DNA of 64,000 nt from an uncultured Pelagibacteraceae bacterium (GTDB taxonomy: Bacteria; Pseudomonadota; Alphaproteobacteria; Pelagibacterales; Pelagibacteraceae): assembly GCA_902596375.1 (NCBI GenBank), contig CACJTU010000001.1, positions 1 to 64,000 of the forward strand. The letters run 5' to 3'. Below the pieces are notes generated by a model. That model saw only the letters and a program-made list of their open reading frames with translations. It was not told the origin of the DNA and ran no database searches. Shown here one piece after another: positions 57,691 through 64,000 of this stretch. Position numbers and translations under genes: made by a program. How positions within the stretch are numbered: the first letter of the stretch is position 1; the number at the start of each line of letters is the position of its first letter.

Positions 57691-58767
57691 ATGGTTTCAA
57701 TAAAAAATATTAATAAAAATATTAAAAAAAATTTATTTGATCCAATTGATAAAACAAAAAACAAGTTTTCAGCAATTTTAAAAGATTTTAAAAAAAACAA
57801 AGTTAAAAAAGATTTAGCATTACAAAAACAATTAGAAAAAGAAAAAAAAAGAGAATTAATTTTAGAAAAAAAATTAGCGAAAAAAGCCAAACAAGATGAA
57901 TTAAAAGAACAAAGAAAAAAACTTCTTTTTCAAAAAAAATTAATCATTGAAAATGAAAAACAAGAAAAAAAGAATGAAGAAAAAAGACAAAAGATAGAAG
58001 CTCAAAGAATTAAAATAGAACAGAAAAAAATTAAAGACGAAGAAACTAGAAAACTTAGAGAGGAAGCTAGAAAGCTTAAACAAGAAGATTTAAGGCTAAA
58101 AATGTTAGAGAGACAAAGAATTAGAGAAGAAAAAATTAAATTTAAAGAGGAAGAATTAAAAAATAAAGAAATTGAAGCTCAAAAAAGAAGAGATGAAAAA
58201 GAAAAAGAAAGACAAGAAAAAATAAGATTAAAAGAAATTGAAAGGAAAAATAGACTTGAGGAAGAACAAAGATTAAGAGAGGCAGCTAGGAAACTGAAAT
58301 ATGAGCAAGATAAACTTAAAGAAATGGAGGAAAGACTAAGAGATCTGGAAACTGAAAGACAGCAGGAAATCCAACGACAGATTTTACAAGAGGAGGCTGA
58401 GCAAAGAGCCAAGGAAGAAGAATTAAGAATAAAAGAAAAAGAACTTAAAGAAGCAGAACGTGAGAGAATAAATCGAGAAAACGAAAGACGTCAAAGAGAA
58501 AGAGAATTGAAAATAGAGGAGGAGAGACAAAAAAGAATTGAAGAAGAAAATGAAAGAGTTCGATTAGCCGAAATAGCTCAAAAAGAGAGAATTGAAGAGG
58601 AAAATAGGCGTATGAAAGAGTGGGAAAAGAAATTTGATGAAGAGCAAAGACTAAAAGAGGAGGAATTGGTTAGAAAGTTTTATAGCGATGAAATTCCTAA
58701 ACAAGAAAATAATCAGGATGCTGACAATTCAGAAACTAAAACTGATGAGGATAATTTAAAAAATTAA
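57691..58767 (+). CDS. highly charged helical protein (single alpha-helix or coiled coil)
   Basis: This protein of about 358 residues is made almost wholly of Lys, Arg and Glu with few hydrophobic residues, from residue 30 to 335. The pattern (RLKEIERKNRLEEEQRLREA; ERQRIREEKIKFKEEELKNK) gives i to i+4 salt bridges, as in stable single alpha-helices or long coiled coils. A helix of some 300 residues could span roughly 45 nm. There is no signal peptide and no membrane segment. The C-terminus is acidic (NQDADNSETKTDEDNLKN). I prefer the ATG at 57691 over an upstream TTG. The 3' end overlaps the convergent phosphomannomutase gene by 4 bases. Function unknown; a scaffold or spacer role is inference. 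Confidence 0.75.
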   Translation: MVSIKNINKNIKKNLFDPIDKTKNKFSAILKDFKKNKVKKDLALQKQLEKEKKRELILEKKLAKKAKQDELKEQRKKLLFQKKLIIENEKQEKKNEEKRQKIEAQRIKIEQKKIKDEETRKLREEARKLKQEDLRLKMLERQRIREEKIKFKEEELKNKEIEAQKRRDEKEKERQEKIRLKEIERKNRLEEEQRLREAARKLKYEQDKLKEMEERLRDLETERQQEIQRQILQEEAEQRAKEEELRIKEKELKEAERERINRENERRQRERELKIEEERQKRIEEENERVRLAEIAQKERIEEENRRMKEWEKKFDEEQRLKEEELVRKFYSDEIPKQENNQDADNSETKTDEDNLKN

Positions 58768-60218
58768 ATTTTCTGATCATATTTGCCGACTTTACCAGTT
58801 TTTTGTAACAAATCGTCAATAAAATCAAAGATTTTTTTCTTTCTTTCATCTGATGTTGGGCTTTCAGTAACAATAACCAAAGATGGTTTATTTGAAGATG
58901 CTCTTATAAGTCCCCAAGAACCATCCTCAAATGAAAATCTAACTCCATTAACAGTTAAAATATCACTAATAACTTGACTATCTATTTCAGTTTTGTTTTC
59001 TTTTAAATTTTTAATTTGCTTAACTAGCTCTTCAACAACAATATATTTCTCTTCATCTTTGCAAAAAGGTGCCATTGTTGGTGTTTGAAATGTTTTGGGT
59101 AATTCACTAATAATTTCACTCATGTTTTTATTTTGACTATCTAATAAGTGACATACTTGAATTGCTGAGTTAATCCCATCGTCATAACCATATCCTAAAG
59201 GTTGATTAAAAAAGAAATGACCACTTTTTTCAAAACCTGCCAAAGCTTTTTCAGTGTTCACTTTTCTTTTAATATGAGAATGACCTGTTTTCCAATAAAT
59301 TGTTTCACAATTGTTTTTTAATAAGATTTTATCTTTTGAGTATAAACCTGTTGATTTTACATCTACTACAAATTTTGAATTTTTATGTTTACCTGATAAA
59401 TTTCTAGCAATTAGAAGACCAATTTTATCTGAAAATATTTCATTACCTTTATCGTCAATAACACCAACCCTATCTCCATCACCATCAAATCCAAAACCTA
59501 TATCAGCATTATTTTCTTTAACCACTTTTGCTATTTCGTGAAGCATTTCCAGATCTTCAGGATTTGGATTGTATTTAGGAAAATTCCAATCTAGATTACA
59601 ATCTAATTCTATTACCTCACACCCAATACCTCTTAGAATTTCTGGGGCAAAAACACCTACTGTACCATTTCCACAAGCCACCACAGCTTTTATTTTTTTC
59701 TTAATTTTGTTTTTACTAATTAAGTCACCTTTATAAATTTTATCGAAATCTTTTATTTGTTTTTCACTACCTTTGCCTTTTGTAAACTTTTTATTTAAGG
59801 TAATTTCTTTTAGTTCTTTCATTTCTTCAGGTGCATGAGTTAGTCCTTTTTTGATTCCCATTTTGACACCAGTCCACCCATTTTCATTATGACTTGCTGT
59901 AACCATAGCAACCGCATTTGCATCTAAATTGAATTGTGCAAAATAAACCATAGGAGACAATGAAAGACCAATATCCTCTATGCTGCATCCCGTAGACATC
60001 AATCCTTTTTTGAGAGCAGTTTTTATTTCTTCACTATAGGAACGGTAATCATGACCTACTATGATTCTAGGATTATCTTTTTTGGTATGTATTTTTATCT
60101 GTGTTCCAAGTCCTCTTCCAAGATTCTCTATTCCAGATTGATTTATATCTTTCTCATACAACCATCGGGCGTCATATTCTCTAAAACCATAGGGATCTAT
60201 TTTTATATTTTGGCTCAT
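58764..60218 (-). CDS. manB: phosphomannomutase/phosphoglucomutase
   Basis: This 484-residue alpha-D-phosphohexomutase interconverts 1- and 6-phosphates of mannose or glucose for nucleotide-sugar synthesis. It has the four domain landmarks: the phosphoserine loop MVTASHNENGWTGVKMG near residue 107, the metal loop GFGFDGDGDRVGVIDDKG near 245, the sugar loop GFEKSGHFFFNQPLGYG near 333, and the phosphate-binding loop IRASSNKPSLVIVTESPT near 440. The N-terminal FREYDARWLYEKDINQ is typical of AlgC/ManB. It should supply sugar donors to the glycosyltransferases in this window. It is divergent from nrdA. Confidence 0.93.
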   Translation of the reverse strand: MSQNIKIDPYGFREYDARWLYEKDINQSGIENLGRGLGTQIKIHTKKDNPRIIVGHDYRSYSEEIKTALKKGLMSTGCSIEDIGLSLSPMVYFAQFNLDANAVAMVTASHNENGWTGVKMGIKKGLTHAPEEMKELKEITLNKKFTKGKGSEKQIKDFDKIYKGDLISKNKIKKKIKAVVACGNGTVGVFAPEILRGIGCEVIELDCNLDWNFPKYNPNPEDLEMLHEIAKVVKENNADIGFGFDGDGDRVGVIDDKGNEIFSDKIGLLIARNLSGKHKNSKFVVDVKSTGLYSKDKILLKNNCETIYWKTGHSHIKRKVNTEKALAGFEKSGHFFFNQPLGYGYDDGINSAIQVCHLLDSQNKNMSEIISELPKTFQTPTMAPFCKDEEKYIVVEELVKQIKNLKENKTEIDSQVISDILTVNGVRFSFEDGSWGLIRASSNKPSLVIVTESPTSDERKKKIFDFIDDLLQKTGKVGKYDQKI

Positions 60219-60320
60219 TGGTTATTTACTTACTGTTTATTATGTTAATTTCTTGAAAAATTTTTTATTTTTTTATTGATTATCATATTGTCGCGTTCTA
60301 TAAATGTTCTATTGTACAAA

Positions 60321-60366
60321 AGTTTATATAGTATATTTACGATAAACGCCTACAACATATAGTTGT
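60321..60366. promoter_or_regulatory. candidate pair of NrdR boxes upstream of nrdA
   Basis: ACAACATATAGTTGT (60352-60366) has matching 5-bp arms. A second ATATAGT core lies at 60326-60332, exactly 31 bases upstream of the core at 60357-60363. NrdR typically binds two boxes about three helical turns apart in nrd promoters. The upstream copy is a poor palindrome, so this is tentative. The rest of the 181-base pgm/nrdA gap is A+T-rich, with nothing else recognised. Confidence 0.4.
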
Positions 60367-60399
60367 TTTCGTACTAATAACAAAATATAATTAAAATTT

Positions 60400-62337
60400 A
60401 TGAATAAGATTCTTTCTCAAGCCCTCAAAAAAGCTGTCTCTGAATATAGCCCAGAAGTTAAGGAAGTTTCTAAGATTAATAAGCCTGATCTTTTCTCATT
60501 AAATAATGAAACAGAATTATTTCAAAATGACAAAGGCATCATAATTAAAATTGATCGCTCAAAAGATGCAAATCTTACAGACTTTGGTAAAGCAACTTTA
60601 AAAGACAGATACTTAGGTTTGAATGAATCTTATCAAGATTTATTTGCAAGAGTAGCAAGCACATATGCAGATGATAATTTACATGCTCAAAGAATTTATA
60701 ATTATATAAGCAATCTTTGGTTTATGCCTGCAACACCAGTTTTATCAAATGGTGGTACAAAAAGAGGGTTACCTATTTCATGTTTTTTAAATGAAGCATC
60801 TGATAGCTTAGGAGGCATTCTTGATTTATGGAGTGAAAATGTTTGGTTGGCAGCGAAGGGTGGAGGAATTGGAAGTTACTGGGGTAACTTAAGATCTATT
60901 GGTGAAAAAATAGGAAGAGTTGGAAAAACTTCTGGAATAATTCCTTTTATAAAAGTTATGGACTCTTTAACTATGGCTATCAGTCAAGGATCATTGAGAA
61001 GAGGTTCTGCAGCATGCTATCTTCCAATTGATCATCCTGAGATAGAAGAGTTTATTGAAATGAGAAGACCTACTGGTGGTGATCCAAATAGAAAAGCATT
61101 AAATTTACATCATGGTGTTTTAGTTTCTGATGCATTTATGAGAGCTGTAGAAACTGATGAGCAGTGGGCATTGAAGAGTCCAGCAGATGGTAGTGTTCAA
61201 CAGACTATTTCAGCAAGAAATTTATGGATAAGATTATTAACTGCAAGAATTGAGACGGGTGAGCCATATATAATTTACATAGATACGGTTAACAGACAAA
61301 TTCCTCAACATCATAAGTTAGCAAACCTAACAGTTAAAACTTCTAATTTATGTAGTGAAATAACTTTACCAACTGGAATTGATAAAGATGGAAGAGATAG
61401 AACTGCAGTATGTTGTTTGTCTTCGTTAAATTTAGAAAAATATGATGAGTGGAAAGATGATCCAGACATGATTGCTGATGTTATGAGATTTTTAGATAAC
61501 GTTTTATCTGATTTTATTAATAAAGCACCAGATCAATTTAAAGATGCCAAATATTCTGCGGAAAGAGAAAGAAGCGTTGGATTAGGTGTAATGGGCTTTC
61601 ATTCTTTTTTACAAAAAAATAGAATTCCACTTGAATCAGTAATGGCAAAGTCATGGAATAAAAAAATATTTAAAAATATTCATGAAAAAGTTAATCAAGC
61701 TTCTAAAGATTTAGCTGATGAGAGAGGTGCATGTCCAGATGCAGCGGAGTATGGTTATAAAGAAAGATTTTCTAACAAGACAGCGATTGCTCCAACTGCT
61801 TCAATCTCAATTATTTGTGGAGGAGCATCACCAGGAGTAGAGCCAATTGCTGCAAACAGTTACACACACAAAACTCTTTCAGGATCTTTCAATGTAAGAA
61901 ATAGATATTTAGAAGAAATCCTTCAATCTCATGGAAAAAATGATGAAGAGACATGGTCTAGTATTACCACAAATCAAGGATCTGTTAATCATCTAGATTT
62001 CCTAACTGATTTAGAAAAAGATGTCTTCAAAACTGCATTTGAGCTGAACCAAAATTGGATAATTGAATTAAGTGGTGACAGAACACCATTTATTTCACAG
62101 GCACAGTCAGTAAATCTATTTTTACCAGCAGATGTTCATAAGAAAGAATTACACAAAATTCATTTTGATGCTTGGAAAAAAGGCTTAAAAAGCCTTTATT
62201 ACTGTAGATCAAAATCAATTCAAAGGGCTGAGAATGTTAATGATTCAAAATCAACTGATATCTTAGCAAATGTTTACAAAAATAAATCAAACGATAATAA
62301 AGAACAAGAGTACGAGGAGTGTTTATCATGTCAGTAG
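60400..62337 (+). CDS. nrdA: ribonucleotide reductase class I alpha subunit (short form, no ATP-cone)
   Basis: This catalytic subunit makes deoxyribonucleoside diphosphates. It has 645 residues against about 760 in E. coli NrdA. Active-site landmarks are all visible: the first redox Cys in LPISCFLNEASDSLGG near residue 127, the N-x-C-x-E of TSNLCSEITLPTGID near 325, the partner Cys in CCLSSLNLEKYDEW near 345, TAIAPTASISIICGGASPG near 465, the radical-path Tyr pair in GLKSLYYCRSKSIQRAENV near 605 and the C-terminal redox tail EECLSCQ. The N-terminus has no ATP-cone (no V-x-K-R-DG segment), so dATP feedback through that domain should be missing. Its stop overlaps nrdB by 10 bases. Confidence 0.93.
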   Translation: MNKILSQALKKAVSEYSPEVKEVSKINKPDLFSLNNETELFQNDKGIIIKIDRSKDANLTDFGKATLKDRYLGLNESYQDLFARVASTYADDNLHAQRIYNYISNLWFMPATPVLSNGGTKRGLPISCFLNEASDSLGGILDLWSENVWLAAKGGGIGSYWGNLRSIGEKIGRVGKTSGIIPFIKVMDSLTMAISQGSLRRGSAACYLPIDHPEIEEFIEMRRPTGGDPNRKALNLHHGVLVSDAFMRAVETDEQWALKSPADGSVQQTISARNLWIRLLTARIETGEPYIIYIDTVNRQIPQHHKLANLTVKTSNLCSEITLPTGIDKDGRDRTAVCCLSSLNLEKYDEWKDDPDMIADVMRFLDNVLSDFINKAPDQFKDAKYSAERERSVGLGVMGFHSFLQKNRIPLESVMAKSWNKKIFKNIHEKVNQASKDLADERGACPDAAEYGYKERFSNKTAIAPTASISIICGGASPGVEPIAANSYTHKTLSGSFNVRNRYLEEILQSHGKNDEETWSSITTNQGSVNHLDFLTDLEKDVFKTAFELNQNWIIELSGDRTPFISQAQSVNLFLPADVHKKELHKIHFDAWKKGLKSLYYCRSKSIQRAENVNDSKSTDILANVYKNKSNDNKEQEYEECLSCQ

Positions 62338-63341
62338 CAGAAAATATAAATAAAGAAGCAGTTCAACCAAAAAAAAATAACAATGGTTTGTTAGTAGCCA
62401 ACCCAGTTTATAAACCATTTAGATATCCTTGGTGCTACGATGCTTGGTTAACACAACAAAGAATTCACTGGTTACCTGAAGAAGTTCCATTAGGTGATGA
62501 TGTACGAGATTGGCAAAAAAATCTTAGCCCATCTGAAAAAAATTTATTAACTCAGATTTTTAGATTTTTCACTCAAGCTGACGTTGAAGTAAGTAATTGT
62601 TACATCAGACATTACATGAATGTTTTTAAACCAACAGAAGTTTTAATGATGATGTCATCTTTTGCTTCTATGGAAACAGTACACATTGCAGCTTACTCAC
62701 ATTTATTAGATACAATTGGAATGCCAGAGTCTGAATATTCAGCTTTTATGAAATATAAAGAAATGAAAGATAAATATGATTACATGCAAGGCTTTGATGT
62801 TAAATCTAATCATGATATTGCAAAAACCATAGCAGTGTTTAGTGCGTTTACGGAAGGTCTTCAATTGTTTGCGAGTTTTGCAATCTTATTAAATTTCCCA
62901 AGACATAATAAAATGAAGGGAATGGGTCAGATAGTAACTTGGTCTGTAAGAGATGAAACATTGCATTGCAATTCAATGATCAGATTATTTAAAGATTTTA
63001 TTAAAGAAAATCCTGAAACATGGAGTCCACAATTAAAAAAAGAAATTTATGAAGCTTGCAGAACTATAGTTGAACATGAAGATGCGTTTATAGATTTAGC
63101 ATTTCAAATGGGTCCAATGGAAGGATTAACAGCTGAGGATGTGAAAAAATATATTCGTTTCATTGCTAATAGAAGATTAAGTCAGTTAGGGTTAGAAGGT
63201 ATTTATGATATTGAGAAAAATCCATTAACTTGGCTTGATACAATGCTTAATGCCGTTGAGCATATGAATTTCTTTGAAGGTCGTGCAACAGAATATTCTA
63301 AAGCATCAACACAGGGTACTTGGGCAGAAGCTTTTAGTTAA
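62328..63341 (+). CDS. nrdB: ribonucleotide reductase class I beta subunit
   Basis: This radical-generating subunit has about 337 residues. I choose the ATG at 62328 (preceded by GAGGAG) rather than the GTG at 62319. The diiron ligands and radical Tyr are visible: METVHIAAYSHLLDTIGMPE near residue 118 contains E, H and the Tyr in the E. coli Tyr122 position. FTEGLQLFASFAILLNF near 172 and VRDETLHCNSMIRLFKDF near 207 supply the other carboxylates and His. The start is coupled to nrdA by a 10-base overlap. The C-terminal residues (TWAEAFS) are the alpha-subunit docking tail. It converges with the citrate synthase gene, 8 bases away. Confidence 0.94.
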   Translation: MSVAENINKEAVQPKKNNNGLLVANPVYKPFRYPWCYDAWLTQQRIHWLPEEVPLGDDVRDWQKNLSPSEKNLLTQIFRFFTQADVEVSNCYIRHYMNVFKPTEVLMMMSSFASMETVHIAAYSHLLDTIGMPESEYSAFMKYKEMKDKYDYMQGFDVKSNHDIAKTIAVFSAFTEGLQLFASFAILLNFPRHNKMKGMGQIVTWSVRDETLHCNSMIRLFKDFIKENPETWSPQLKKEIYEACRTIVEHEDAFIDLAFQMGPMEGLTAEDVKKYIRFIANRRLSQLGLEGIYDIEKNPLTWLDTMLNAVEHMNFFEGRATEYSKASTQGTWAEAFS

Positions 63342-63349
63342 TAATAAAA

Positions 63350-64000
63350 TTATCTTTGATTTAACTGCATCACTTTTCTATGCTTGTTACCTTTGTAGCT
63401 AGCTAAAGGTCTGATGAGTTTGTTAGCAGCATGTTGCTCCATAATGTGAGCAGACCAACCTGTAATTCTTGAAATAACAAATATAGGTGTAAAGAAATCA
63501 GTATCAAAGCCCATTAAGTGATAAGTTGGTCCTGTAGGATAATCTACATTTGGATAAATATTTTTTTCTTTGATCATTACTTTTTCTACAATGTCATATA
63601 TTTTTTCAAACTTTTTATCTTTTTTAATTTTAGAAACTTTGCCAAAATACTCTCTCATTGTGGGAACTCTTGAATCACCTGACTTGTAAACTCTGTGACC
63701 AAATCCCATTACAACCTCTTTATTCTTCAAGGCATTATTTATCCATTTTAGAGCATTTTCTGGTTTTTTAATTTTGTTCATCATATGCATTACTTCCTCA
63801 TTAGCTCCGCCATGCAATGGACCTTTTAAACTCGCAATAGCTCCAGTGATTGCGCCGTGAATATCAGACAAACTACTTGTAATGGTTCTTGCAGTAAATG
63901 TTGAAACATTGAAACTGTGTTCAGCATATAAAATTAAAGATACATCAAACGCTTTAACAATTTCTTTTTGTGGTACTTTACCAAAGCACATGTAGAAAAA
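63350..64000 (-). CDS. citrate/2-methylcitrate synthase, 5' end outside the window
   Basis: The reverse strand is open from base 64000 to the stop at 63350, giving 216 residues that form the C-terminal half of a citrate synthase. Landmarks are the active-site His and neighbours in ASLKGPLHGGANEEVMHMM, GFGHRVYKSGDSRVPTM (the second catalytic His), NVDYPTGPTYHLMGFDTDFF (catalytic Asp region) and IRPLASYKG near the end (Arg that binds the substrate carboxylate). The short C-terminus and the overall style resemble the bifunctional methylcitrate/citrate synthase group. The missing N-terminus prevents a firm choice between GltA and PrpC. It converges with nrdB. Confidence 0.9.
   Translation of the reverse strand, partial: FFYMCFGKVPQKEIVKAFDVSLILYAEHSFNVSTFTARTITSSLSDIHGAITGAIASLKGPLHGGANEEVMHMMNKIKKPENALKWINNALKNKEVVMGFGHRVYKSGDSRVPTMREYFGKVSKIKKDKKFEKIYDIVEKVMIKEKNIYPNVDYPTGPTYHLMGFDTDFFTPIFVISRITGWSAHIMEQHAANKLIRPLASYKGNKHRKVMQLNQR

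Noticed and set aside
1-64000. CRISPR arrays, insertion sequences, prophage or integrase genes
   Set aside because: No regularly spaced repeats, transposase, integrase or phage structural motifs were seen on either strand.

Overview
The window looks like a piece of a streamlined SAR11 (Pelagibacterales, 'Candidatus Pelagibacter'-type) chromosome. The DNA is very A+T-rich, arginine is written almost entirely as AGA, intergenic gaps are tiny (none exceeds about 220 bases) and many genes overlap by 1-12 bases. The content is dominated by high-affinity uptake systems with a dedicated solute-binding protein (SBP), as expected for an oligotrophic marine heterotroph. I see no phage, insertion sequence, CRISPR array or rRNA. 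One tRNA gene is present.

Layout. 1-7.9 kb: a truncated cupin gene, then a carbohydrate ABC operon (SnoaL-like protein, ATPase, SBP, two permeases, cytoplasmic GH63-type glycosidase). 7.9-12.4 kb: an HpsN-like HisD-family dehydrogenase with a phosphotransacetylase, a BASS-family transporter, a two-winged-helix regulator and a 65-aa membrane protein. 12.3-19.1 kb: an Ldh2-type dehydrogenase, an epoxide hydrolase and an aldehyde dehydrogenase, divergent from a TRAP transporter (P-M-Q order). 19.1-28 kb: tauABC divergent from tpa-ald-dimethylglycine-dehydrogenase-like genes (taurine and methylated-amine catabolism). 28.3-39.1 kb: tRNA-Met(CAU), then a purine/methylthioadenosine/polyamine salvage block (xanthine-type PRTase, guaC, apt, mtnP, secreted hydrolase, mtnA, DUF1015, trpB2-like, aldolase-dehydrogenase fusion, speD-speE fusion). 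39.2-42.3 kb: an amino-acid ABC system without its ATPase, and a PhyH oxygenase. 42.2-50.4 kb: glycosyltransferases, an AbrB-type membrane protein, a tripartite tricarboxylate transporter, an EamA exporter and a redoxin. 50.4-60.2 kb: gamma-carbonic anhydrase, sulfotransferase, PPOX and HIBADH-family enzymes, MFS, rpoZ, dusA, a TauE-like exporter, a charged-helix protein and phosphomannomutase. 60.4-64 kb: nrdA-nrdB and a truncated citrate synthase.

The most notable signals are cross-cutting. (i) In all five SBP-containing transporter operons a strong hairpin or intrinsic terminator lies directly after the SBP gene. The SBP gene has a strong Shine-Dalgarno, while the next gene has little or none, and its start abuts or lies inside the hairpin in two cases. 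(ii) A nearly identical 27/28-bp inverted repeat lies just upstream of both the aldehyde dehydrogenase/TRAP and the tpa/tauABC divergent promoters, suggesting one regulator. (iii) speDE + mtnP + mtnA + a class II aldolase/dehydrogenase fusion could form a complete route from methylthioadenosine to DHAP. (iv) dctM and dctQ use CGN arginine codons unlike every neighbour examined, including their own dctP.

Functions are assigned from motifs and remembered family resemblance only. No search was run.
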